A stretch of 64,000 bases of DNA. Source: Acanthococcus lagerstroemiae (lineage: Eukaryota > Arthropoda > Insecta > Hemiptera > Eriococcidae). Each line of letters opens with the position of its first letter. The stretch's first letter is position 1. The notes under the pieces are model-generated. The model ran no database searches and was not told the DNA's origin. It saw nothing but the letters and a program-made list of their open reading frames with translations. The translations under genes and the position numbers were made by a program. The stretch lies in contig CM063113.1 in assembly GCA_031841125.1 (NCBI GenBank), positions 55,483,211 to 55,547,210 on the forward strand, written 5' to 3'. Below are positions 34,791 to 47,300 of the stretch, in pieces.

Positions 34791-35180
34791 CTACATGGGG
34801 AAATTCGAGAAAGAAGACATGTAAGAAGAGGAAAATCGCCTTGGAAGTTGAATTTGAGATTCAAGGGTTCATCGAGGGAATTATTCCAAGCCGCAGCCGA
34901 CAAAGTTAACATCATCGTTGTAATCACCAAAATGTGGAAGACTGTGTACTTCAAGTAGAAATATGTACTTAAATAATTGACGTCTCAACGCTCAAGTAAA
35001 ATGAGTTTGTAAAACGAACCGTCCAGCCTTAATTCAGCATAATTCCGCAGACTGTCAACGCGTGCCCATGCCGCAGTCATTAAGTGTGCATGCTTCTATT
35101 TCCTCACATGAATGATAGCACGACGGCAGCTTGACCTTCGAGAAATCTGATGACAATTATCAGCTACCCGGTGATTCCGC

Positions 35181-35333
35181 ACTCAACTGAGATTAATTTC
35201 GATGTCACATCGAAATCCTCGATAAAACTTTTTCTACTTCAGTTCAGTGAGGTGTTAGTTGCCTTCGTTTTGTTTCCTAATTAATTCGCAATTCGACGCC
35301 TCAGAAACGGTCTTGCACATTTTCTAACTGAAG
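35181..35333 (+). promoter_or_regulatory. conserved 5' flank/5' UTR of copy C
   Basis: Counterpart of 22270-22424. Here a weak TATA-like GATAAAACT (35221) is followed about 20-25 bases later by two arthropod-initiator-like TCAGT strings (35239-35248). In copy B the equivalent initiator is not conserved, so this is only a candidate. Confidence 0.35.
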
Positions 35334-38300
35334 ATGATTTCCATTGTCGTGCTCGGTCTCTGCGTCACATTGGTTAGCGCCGATTTTCCGCTGTTGATAT
35401 TGCACAACAATGATCTGCACGCGCGTTTCGACGAGACGGATGTTTACTGCGGGTCATGTCCGGAGGAGTACGCCAAGACGAACCAGTGCTACGGAGGATT
35501 TGCCAGGATGATGCAGAAGGTGAACGAGGCCAAAGCCGAGGCAAAAGCGAAAAACATTCCCAGCATTTTCCTAAACGCCGGAGACACTTTTCAGGGCACG
35601 GCGTACTACACGTTGTACAAATGGCGAATCGCAGCGTCGCTCGTAGAAAGTCTCGGCTTCGACGTGATGGTAATGTCTCTCTATGTAAATCCGTTAGGTC
35701 GATCGCCTAGATTAACATTAAGTTGGAAATAATTTGGCAATAGTACCACTATTACTGTTAATAGTTTGGATACAAATCCGCAATCACAGAAACGACCTTT
35801 CTAAAACTATTTTAATGTTTCTAAAGACTATCGGAAATCACGAATTCGACGGTGGAATTGAAAATTTAGTTCAATTCCTGCAACACGCGAACACTCCGAC
35901 CGTAATGTGCAATTTCAATATATCAACGGAGAAAAAACTTGACCTGCCCATTCTAACGCCATCGAAAATCTTGAATGTTAACGGTACACAAATTGGCGTC
36001 ATTGGATACCTAACACCGGATACGACGGTAATTCACTTAGATAATGATGTAATGAGTATTTAAAAATTCAAGAATGACGAGCATTATAATACATATAATA
36101 ATTTACAAATACTTATAAGAATCTTTCTTGGATACTCAGGCAGTTGGCCTGAGCTTTGTAAGGGGTATTCATACGTGTTTTCCGATCTCTTTTTCGAAGG
36201 AGCTCAGGTTATTCAAAATTAATTTCTGAATAATTTCTGGTGATCTAGTTATGAGGCTTATGTCGATGGATAATATTAGCTCCACTACTGTTTTATTTGT
36301 TAAAGAAAAGTGAGTAAAATTTTATCCCCGAATTCTAATACAAGGTTGCCTGGAGCAGAGTCAGATCGAGCGGTAGAATGCTCATTTAATTAACAGATCG
36401 GAAAAAACCGCCAGACTGTATAATGCACAAGGTGTTGCAAATTAATGATTATTCTTCAATCAAGATAACAGATAACTCGTCTTCAGTACACGCGCATATG
36501 GTTGCCTAATCACACTATAAAATGAACTAAAATTTGCATACATAGCTAACCAACGGTATTAAAGAATGCGTCTTCATTAAAGCTCTTTTTGAATTATTGA
36601 AATTGATGGAATGTTGGAACTTTACGATAAAAAATAATGCAGCAACCAGTAGGGAAAAAAACATCAGCATTAAAATCAATAGAAAATTTTACAAAAGGGA
36701 ATAATGCAGTCATAAAAAAAGACGAAAATTTAAACTTTTAATTTTCTTTATGGAACGAGGATCGAATATTTGAATACCCATTTAATCGGTTCTGATTATT
36801 TTCCTGACGACTGCCGCTACTGTCATCCATCATTATTATTATAAAGTTATATCGTATCTATAGCATTTTTCAGCTTCAATAAATATGACTTGTCAAAAAT
36901 GATATCCAAATTAAATGTATTGGATAGGAAATCCGATTCATCTATAAATGTAAACAAATCAAAAATATATGTATTATCATCGGACAAGGATCTCGAAATC
37001 AAGATCAACAAGGAAAAATTGGAAGTTGTGGGAGAAACTACCTACAGGCCATCTAATCTCCTTCAAACATAGAATAGCCAAATAAATTAACAGGAGGGTT
37101 TCCCCGATCTGGAAGAAGTACTGAAGTCTGAAACACATTTTCAAAGGTCCACTTAGGCTCTATCAAAAAAGCCAAATATTCAATGCCTGCATTGCAGATA
37201 TAATGAATCAAACAGATAAATCGAAAATTACAATCAACAACGCATTCGAGAGATCTATCGATCTTAGGCGTAAGAAAAGTAGATAAAATCGAAATGAAAA
37301 AAATAGAAAAGACATTAAAGGGAGATGTGGACATAAAGGCAAGCATTTGAAGGGCAAGATGAAGCTGGGCGGATTACATAACCAGGACAAAAGATGACAG
37401 ATAGGCCTATAATGTATCATTCTGGTACTTAAAACAATACAAAAGACCAGGTAAACAACAAAAACGATGGACTAACGAATTGAATGAAATGCTCAAAAAC
37501 AAAATGTGGCCTAGAGTGGCGCAAACAAGGAGTGAGTGGGACCGATTGAGGGAAGCTTTCGCCCAAGAACAGGGCAGCATTAAACGCTAGAAAAAAAAAA
37601 CTAGGTGAAGAGAATAAAAAGATCCACAACCTTTTACTCGCACCGTCAACTCGTGAAATAATTGTAAAAAGGTCATTATAACTGTAAGATTCACAGCCTA
37701 GGCAAATAGAAATAATAAAAAAAAATTACATTTATAATCATAGGATAACAAAATTTGATTTAAAGAAGTGGACGTAGGAATTTTTCTATTGACTGTACTT
37801 CTGAAAAGTACAAGTAGGCAAAAATATCTACATGCAGTAGAGCCAAGTTACCCCTTTACTCGTTTGGAGGAGCATCATTCACCATTTCACACTGAGACAT
37901 CTCCATACAGTGGGATGATCCTTATTTCGGCAAAGTCAGGATTTTTTTAGAATAAGTCGGAATTGTTGGCGGTGTTTCTTTCATTAGGCTTCCGTTGAAG
38001 AAACCCGATCTGACAAAATTAGTGTCGTTCGACAGTTCGACATGTGTCGAACTATCGAAATCTTCGATTAAAGCTTTCTAATTGGCTGAAAATAAAGGGG
38101 CGGGACGAATAAATTTGATTGCTGTCGAATTATTGTCGAACAGTGTCGGAAGTTCGACTGAGTGGAGCGAGTAAATTTGATTGCTGTCGAATTACTATCG
38201 AACAGTGTCCAAAGTTAGGCTGATCATCGAATATTCGTCAGTCGCATAGTGATGTGCAAAAGAATTGAGCTTTGAAGGTTGTCGTCGCGTCGGCGCCTTT

Positions 38301-41300
38301 ACACGTTTGCGAATATTCCCACGATCCTGTTCGGTAATAGGTACGAGTGTGTTATCTCGACTCCGGAGTCTGGAAGTACGGAATTGCCAAGTCGCGAAGT
38401 GGTTTCAGTTACAAATTTCATGCGTCGCTGAGTGGTTCAGTGATTTAATATTCGTGAGGCGGATTTGCATGCACTGTTATCTATCGGTAAGTAATTTTTG
38501 CTTGACCCCTCAGACCCTATGTTTTTTTATTAAAATGTATGTACCTAATATCGCGTCTGTGCATTTCTAGCGCCCTAATTGGGGAGGGGGACAGATTTTA
38601 CATTGTAGAACCAGGAATTTCCCAGTCAAAGCTTGAAGCTGTATTCAGTTATTCCTTGAACTCGAAATTCTTCTCCATATCGAAGGAGGATATAATTTGT
38701 ATGCGAATTATAAGATGATACGTCGATCAAAGTATATCAATTGGGTACATCTTGGAAACAGTAGACTGTTTCAGTGTGAGAGGGGTGTACAGGGTGTCCT
38801 AGAAGTCTGGTCCCACTATCTGATCATTTCGATTTCAGCAACTAAACCCGCGAACCGAACGGCTTGCAGAACGGCAAGAAGGTACACAAAAATGTTTCGT
38901 GTGTCTGCCGTGGTCACATTGAGAGTCTGGTCTGGAGACGCATGAAGACAGGCGAGAATCAGGCAGTATGTGTAGTGTACCGAGCAAAATTGGAACCTGA
39001 TTTTTGGGCAGTGTTGTAGTCAGGATTTTCTCAAGGGGAGGGGGAGTAAGACTTTCAAGGGGAAAAAAGTCGAAAATTGTGGTATTTTTGAAAAATTGCC
39101 GATATAATATTTATTAGGGGACTATTTTATAAAAATGAAGGTAAAATTGCCGCTCGAGCAAAATTTTTTCGAAAAAACGTGTTTTAAAGGCGAAAAATTG
39201 CTCATTTTTGCATATTTTTACATTCAATTTCAGGTTTCCTACTTCGCCCCCTCCCCTCTTGGCTATGCTCATTCTTTTGGGACACCCTGTACTCGTATAT
39301 TTGCAACTTTTGTTCAAGAATGTACACAGTAACTGATGCCACAAGTGTTCCCGTCATCACTAATTATCAATTAGTTATCATTTCCTATACCTATTCCTGT
39401 TCGATTATTTTAATTAGGTAGACTAAGTAGAGATCGGATTGGGATTCTATTAATTTCTTCAGTAGCATTATTGTGGAAATCATGAAGCAACACATCGTAC
39501 AATACCAGCCCCGGATTAAGATTAAAGTCGCATACAAGCACTTGGGCCCCCAGGCACCTAGCTGGAAATTTTTTTGTATCTGTTCAGTAGCTTTTTATTT
39601 ACAGCACCGTGTCAGGCTGATGGCCCGCCAAAATGTGCTGAAAACAAAAATGCTCAAAATTCGCCTGCCTCTCAAAATCGGCCGCTCCGAGCTGGTGCTT
39701 GTTGTAGTGCCTGTAGGTAAATCTGGTGCTGTACAACACAGAAAATTCTGTTTTTCTTGAGTGGGGCAAAACCTTATTGTCTGTAACCCCGCGCAATGAC
39801 TAGCAGCAGCTTGAATGGGAATTGGGAATGGAATGGAATTCCTTGTCATTGTACGTCTACCATTATGAATTTAACATCGACGATGCCATCTTTAATTGAT
39901 ACATATGATAGAGTGTATGCTCGAGTCGTATTATCTCATTAATAATTTTAGCGATGAAATCCTTTCATACATCATTTTTCTGACGCCTGAAATTCCCCAT
40001 TCATATAGGTATAAACAGGGTTCTAACTGTCATTTAAGACATTGAAAGTCATTTATTTCGAAAAAAGGTCATGAAGTCATTTAAAGTCATTCATTTTCAA
40101 TCATAGTAATTTAAAAATTTAAAAATTAGCAAATTATACCTTGAGAGAGAGAACAAAGGACTTAGAATTGGAAAATTCTGTCATAATGACCAGGACTGCA
40201 ATTTTTGTTTGAATTGGGCACGACTCACTAAATTTCTTGAATCTTGAAAATTATATGTACATAGAGGAATTGACATTTCATAGCATACTCGTGGGTAGGA
40301 TCGACGCTTGGAAACCGAAGTCAAATTTTTTGTCGAGAATGAAGGGAAAATTTTTCTATAATTGAAAACAACGCATCACCTTCTTGGATTTTCAGTCTTT
40401 TGTTCAATTTCAATTTTCGGCATGAAACAGGGGCGGAAATATAGGAGGGGGGATAAGCCCCCCAGTTTCGAAATTGTCCCCCCCCCAAGTGAAAAATGTA
40501 AAACTATACGAGTATTGCTATTATCGTTTATGATTTCATGCTTTTTTTTTTTCTTCTTCTTCTTCTTCTTACAAAGGAAGTATTACAGTGAAAAAACCTA
40601 CTTTTTGTAGTTTAAAAAAAAAAATTTTTTTTGGGGGGGGCCTTCGATTTTTTTGGATTTTTATTACCCTTGACCGTGGGCTTAAGTGAGTTGGCTGAAG
40701 TAAGTTAGTTTAAGTGAGTTCAGTATTATCGCCCTCCAATTTCAAGGGATAAAGCGTGTAGAGGAGACTAATCGTGATCCCACTGATAACGAAAAAGACC
40801 AAGGTAGATGTGTGTGAGTGACCAAAGCAGGTAAACTACAAAGTTCAAAGCTGTTTGAGAACCTTTTTTTCCAATGCATTAGTCACAAGAAAATACCTAC
40901 GTAAATCCACAGTTTGCTCCTTACATTCCACGTAATAATGACTATAGATTTTTCTACAAATTCAGAAGAAAACCAGAACATGTTTAGTATGATATAATGA
41001 TGATGATAAGAAGGTTACCAGTCTTACGATCAGTCTGATGCAACTCCCCATTTCTCTCTAACTTGTGCAAGTTCTTTCATTTCCAAATAACTCTTATTAC
41101 ATTTGATATCCTCGATTATCTGTTGAACATACTGTAATCTTTGCTGGCCTATTCAATCCTCTCCTTCTACCCTTCCTTCTAGCAGGAGTGATATTATGCC
41201 TGGGTGCCTCAAGTTATTCCCTATTAGTTTATCATGATTCCGCATCTTCAAACAATTCCAAATCAGCCCCGTAGGCAGAGTTTATGTATGGGTGGGGCTC

Positions 41301-44300
41301 TATGAACCTTTTGGAGGGCCGAGGCCGAAATTTTTTGCAAGGGAAGAGAAAGTGTACATGAGTTTTATGTTTTATTTCAATAGGTGTCTCGTCTCGTTGT
41401 CTATTTAGCGAGAGTGTACTGAGGCCATTACATATAAATCCCATTCCCAATCTAAGAGTTTCAAATTAGTTAACTAAGTTTTTGTTCTAAATTTTAAAAT
41501 GTTTCTGTGATATTAATTCTCTTCATCCCTTCTTTCTTTCTCGTTCAGCGTAATGATGATTTTTTTTAATGGTGGTATCTGGACTGTTCCAAATATCTAT
41601 TTTACCTGCTAGTCTGTTAAGTATTTCTACCTTATGCGTCCATTTGATATTAAGTATCCGCCTATAGGATCACATTTCAAAAGCTTCGATCCTTCTCTTC
41701 CCTCGTTTTCCTGTGGTCCAAATTTCACATCCATACAACGCTACACCCCAAAAATAGGTTTTCAAAAATCATTTTTTGGTTTACAGATTTGTTTTTGATT
41801 CGTATAAATTACTTTTCCGATAAAATTCTAATGTAGCTTGGGTTATTCTACTACAAATATCCCTTTTATACTTTCCACCTTTCGTTATTTTACTCCTGAT
41901 ATAGCAAAATTCGCTTACTTCCTCAATTTTTCCCTGAACAATTTCTATTTTAAGCTATCATATTCACATCAATTATATACCATTACTTTAGTTTTATTTT
42001 TTTTAATTTTTCATAAAATATTCTAACTCAAAATCTCCTCCATTCTATTTAAAATATTTTCCAAATCAGCATTTCTTTCAGTTAATAAGACAATATCATC
42101 TGTAAACCTGAACATCTTTACTCGCTCTCCATGTATGGTTACACCTGCTTCAAATTTTTATTTCTTTTATATCCCACTGTATGTACAAATCAAATAATAC
42201 TGGAGATAACGAGCATCCCTGCCTTACACCTTTTTTCATATTTTTCTCCCCTTTCTCTCCTTCTATTCTTAATGTAGTTTTCGGTATGTTATATAAGTTT
42301 AAGATAACTTGACTTTCTTCTTTATTCCTATCCTTTTTAGAATATCAAACATTTTATCCCATGTAACATTGTCAAAAGCTTTTTCAGTATCAACGAAATG
42401 CCATACATGTATCTGACCCCTTTTGAAGTCAACCATCTGCAATTGAACCACATAGTTCAGAAACAACGTAAGTCCCAACCAGAAACGCAAATAGGGCCCA
42501 GAACTGGGGGGAGGGGCGTAAGCCCCCTTATTATGAAGCAACACTACCTCCCCGCATCATTTCTTTTAGTAATTTTTCAGAGTTTGGGGGCTATTTAGAA
42601 GTTTGGGGCTAAGCCCCCCAGCCTCCTCCTATTTGCGCCTATGTCCCAAAATTTTGAAAATGGGTTGGATTGATTCGCAATGTTGCGAAGTCTAATTGCA
42701 TTACGGTTTCGTTGTGAACGATTATATCTCATGGCTCGTGGCATTGTAAGTAACACTGTTCACTTTGTAAGGTTGAAAACTGAAAAACTAAAAGATGCCG
42801 TTCCATATACCTACATACGTTATGAGCCTTCACAATAGCAACAGTCGTGATGAGGTGTACGCTCTTACCATTTCCGTGGATAGGTAAAAATAAGCACAAC
42901 AACGACAGTCGTGAGGTCCCCCTGACACGCTCCCCGAGACGAATTCAGTGGTTGACATTTCCATGGAAATTTATTTGTCCTCCAGCCATGGGTATACTTG
43001 AGCGGAAACCGTAACTCCAGCCATGTGCTCATTGATCTTGATCATTGTTGCGCCCTGCGCGACTACAGTTCTTCTTCTTTTCTCTTCTAATTTCTAAGAG
43101 CTCAAGCTCACAGTTATTTAGCTGGTTCATGGAGACAATTCAGTTCAGTGGTTGATATTTTCATTTTATTCCAGCCATGGGTGTACTTGAGCGAAAACCG
43201 TACCATTCCCCCGACACGAGGCCAGTCCGTATGATTTAGCTCTTTATGGTGACAATTTAGTTCAGTGGCTGACATTTCCATGGAAATTTATTTTTCTTTC
43301 AGCCATGTGCTCATTGATCTTGATTTTTGCTGCACCCTGCGTGACTATAGTCTGCAGCCGTGTTGTTGACAGAAATTTCCATGGATTTTTTTTTAAATAG
43401 GATACGAAAGCATTCAATATGTTACATTATATGTCACTGAAGGAGACACGTGCAGTTTGCAGCTGTGTTGTTAAAAGAAGTTTCCATGGAAATGTCAACC
43501 ACCACTGAGAGGCACGGTTTTCGCTCAGATATACTCAGATGACGTCATAGTAACAGGAGCGTGTCGGGGGAGCACACCTCTCACTACCGCCCCCAAACCT
43601 TCGCGGGAGTGCATTGAACAACTTCCCAAAGTTTCATAGCGATCAGATGAACAGTGTAGTAAAGTCTGCAGCTGTGTTGTTTATAGAAATTTCCATGGAA
43701 ATATGAAGGACATACACAGACAGACAGACAGACATTCGTGTTTATGTGTATAGAAGATTTTAGGCACTGGGGCTTCAGCCCCCCCCCCCCAAAAAAATCG
43801 CTCTATTTCCGCCCCTGTATGAAACCTATTTGAAGAAAATTAGATTTTTGCAAAAAAAGTTTGTTCGAAACACAATACAGGTATGACGACATGAATGGGT
43901 ACCTTTATTTTATTTTTTTTCACGAGACCAGCCCTCGATATTTTTGTTTTTTCCTCTTTCTCATACCATAAAATCGATGATGATGCTCACGCAATTTTCT
44001 ATTAATCGAACGTTATTGTTTTCTCTGTAGATCCTTTCAGAGGTCGCAAAATTTGATTGTATATTATTTATCTATTTTGAATATATTTTAGGATATAGAC
44101 CATAACTCGTGGTCTGAATACTTAATATTTCAGTAACTTACCATTGAAATCTTACACTTTCTTCTAGGTGTGGCTCCAACGGTGATTACTCTCGGTATAT
44201 GGACGGCGGAATACTTCCACAGTACGCAGTGTATCACGCTTCGCATGTATAATAATTTATAAAAAATTGTTTTCAATTTTCTCAAAAATATATATAGGTG

Positions 44301-47300
44301 AAATTCTGAATTTTCTATTCTTTCCAGTATTTGAATGACTTTAATCAATCCGTCTGTCTGACACGAAACATTTATACCTATTCTGAAAAGAAATGCTTCA
44401 GGTCCACAGAAGTGAAGGACACATATCTATTAATAGTAAAAATGAGAGAGAACGCGCTCAAAGATGCCACATAAAATGGAAAGGATCCATAGGTGCAACC
44501 AGAAATGAGAGGAGCTGTGCCAGTAAAAATTGGGAGATTGGGGTGGGTAAATGAAAAATGAAATACTCAGCTTGTAAATTTTAGCTTAAAATTCCTTGCT
44601 CAGGTCTTTTAAGGGAGGGGCTATAGCCCGATACTCCCCCCAGGCTGCGCCTATGAAAGGATCCTTGGACGAAAAGGGAGGAGGGATTAATTTCTAGGGT
44701 GAAAAAATGTCGAAATAGTGTCGAACGCCCTGTCGAAAAAACGCCGAAATACTATCGAAGGAATGGCCAAACTATCGAAATATTGTCGAACGCGCCGTCG
44801 GAATGTCGAAAAAAAGACGTCGAAATAGTATCGAAGGAATAGCCGAAATGTCGAAATGTCGAACTGATGTCGAAAAAAACGCCGAAATAGTATCGAAGGA
44901 ATAGCCGAAATGTCGAAATGCTGTCGAACAGACAATCGAAATATCGAATCGAAAATTGTCGAACTGTCGAAAAATTGTCGAGAAAGTATCGAAATTTCGA
45001 ACTTCTGTCGACAGACGGGGCGTTTCCGATACAAAATGCTGACTTCTGATTGGTTGTAATTTCTGCCGAACTGCCGATATTTCAGTCGAAATGAGCAAGA
45101 TCGATAGTGTCGAAATAACTGTCGCTGACGACCGATCGGGAATACTATCCCCTTTGAAATATTTTTGATTTTGAAGAGCATAGTTGTACACGTAATTCAG
45201 ATATGGATTTTGGTTCACATCATCAGTCAGAAAAAAATTATACAGGGTGCGTCTACTGAAACAGAATATCTACAATTCTTGCCATTTTGTTGCCTTTTTC
45301 CGATCTGACTGCGGGATCGCTATTTCCTATATCGAAAAGCAGAAACAAAGAACGAAGGATTGAACAGCTGGTGTGCGTCTTTCACCAAAGATAATTTTCT
45401 TTACGTTAATTCCTATTTTAATTTTTAAAATTATCAAAATGGAGATGATAAGGAACAAGATGAAATTTTTCAATTGTTTCTGACCGTCCCAGATAAAATC
45501 TTGCCATTTTCTTGCTTTCTTGCTCAGTTTTTCAATTTGATATTTTCTTACTTTTCTTGGTTCTCTTATGGCCAGTGGATACGCTGATGATACTGAAAAG
45601 GTGGAATTACGGTTCACATTATCAGTAAGAAAAGAAAAAAAAATGATACTAAAAAGGTCAACGTAAATGAAAAATACCAATTTAAGTTGAAAATATTTCA
45701 AACTGTCTCACTTATTAAGGATCAATCCTACCAGCTTCTCGCTAGTTAAGCAAATTGCTTTATGTATTTGCATTTGTATGTTGCATCCACTGAAATGTCC
45801 TGGGATATCGTCTTAACTTGTCACAGTGTGATTTCAAAGAAGGGAGGACGAAGAAAGGTAAAATTCGAGATTATGAGATGGAAGTTGATTGGTAGGTTTC
45901 TGAGGTTAAAGAATTTGGTTTCAAGATTAGTTTCTGAATTCTAACCCGTAGGGTGTCACCACAAAAAAGTTCAGGCCCAATAATAGTCGTATAGGTATAG
46001 GTATTAGAAAATTACAAATAGAACTTTACCATTCGATATAGTAACTCTTGAACACGTAATATGTAAAATAAAAATCAAAATTATTCAAATGATTCTAACG
46101 AAGGGCTCTGAGAGAATTCCGAAAATTCAATAAGGACTCTCCTAAATGTAAAGAAATCTAGGTAACTACAGATATGTTAAGATGAATTTCAGTTGGATAC
46201 TTGAAAAGGAAGTGGTTTGAAGTTTCTTTCGTGAAAGGGACTGGATGCAATAGAAAAAGTGGGTCTAACTTAAGCCCCCCCCCCCAAAAAAAAAAAACAA
46301 CAACAACAACAACAACAGAATTTACAGAATTAAAATTAGAAGTTCATCTTTTTCACAAGAGAGGGGTATGGTTCAGGTTTATACCAAGGACGGAACGGAA
46401 CAATGAGCTGAACTGTTTAATAGATAGGATTTTTTGTCCACTAGGGACACTCTGTATTAAAGAGCTGCTGTTCGCCATGCACGAGGGAAAATGAACAAAG
46501 AAATTCTGAATCCACAGTGACTACTCGAAATTTCAGGGGGGAAATGGAAAAATGACCTTATTANNNNNNNNNNNNNNNNNNNNNNNNNNNNNNNNNNNNN
46601 NNNNNNNNNNNNNNNNNNNNNNNNNNNNNNNNNNNNNNNNNNNNNNNNNNNNNNNNNNNNNNNNNNNNNNNNNNNNNNNNNNNNNNNNNNNNNNNNNNNN
46701 NNNNNNNNNNNNNNNNNNNNNNNNNNNNNNNNNNNNNNNNNNNNNNNNNNNNNNNNNNNNNNNNNNNNNNNNNNNNNNNNNNNNNNNNNNNNNNNNNNNN
46801 NNNNNNNNNNNNNNNNNNNNNNNNNNNNNNNNNNNNNNNNNNNNNNNNNNNNNNNNNNNNNNNNNNNNNNNNNNNNNNNNNNNNNNNNNNNNNNNNNNNN
46901 NNNNNNNNNNNNNNNNNNNNNNNNNNNNNNNNNNNNNNNNNNNNNNNNNNNNNNNNNNNNNNNNNNNNNNNNNNNNNNNNNNNNNNNNNNNNNNNNNNNN
47001 NNNNNNNNNNNNNNNNNNNNNNNNNNNNNNNNNNNNNNNNNNNNNNNNNNNNNNNNNNNNNNNGGAAAAATGACCTTAGTAAATTAAGAAAATTACCAAA
47101 AAACCACCAGAATTGGAAACCATTATTAATTTTCCTTCCTTTTTCGTGCTTCCTTTTTTACACACTACTCGCAAATTTTCAACCCCCTCATCACAAAAAC
47201 TTGAAGTTTTTAAATAGCGATTAATAAGAAGAAACTTAATATTCAATTTTCCTCTCGCTTTGTCGGTCATACCCACGCACTTAATTGTTTTATAATATTT

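Larger units (their letters stand above)
40428..43817. mobile_element. composite region bounded by GGGGCGGAAAT inverted ends
   Basis: CAGGGGCGGAAATATAGG (40428) and the reverse complement of CTCTATTTCCGCCCCTG (to 43817) form inverted ends. ATGAAA flanks both sides (40422-40427 and 43820-43825), a possible target duplication. Both ends run into G/C-rich AAGCCCCCC tracts common in arthropod MITEs. The 3.4 kb interior holds a LINE, a small MITE and a repeat cluster, so it is a nested pile-up. Confidence 0.55.

Noticed and set aside
44687..45218. Two long overlapping frames on - (164 and 148 codons)
   Set aside because: Both are translations of the TCGAA short-period repeat and give Phe/Arg/Ser-rich repetitive products.
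46552..47073. 173-codon open frame on +
   Set aside because: It is the run of N translated as unknown residues and has no coding content.
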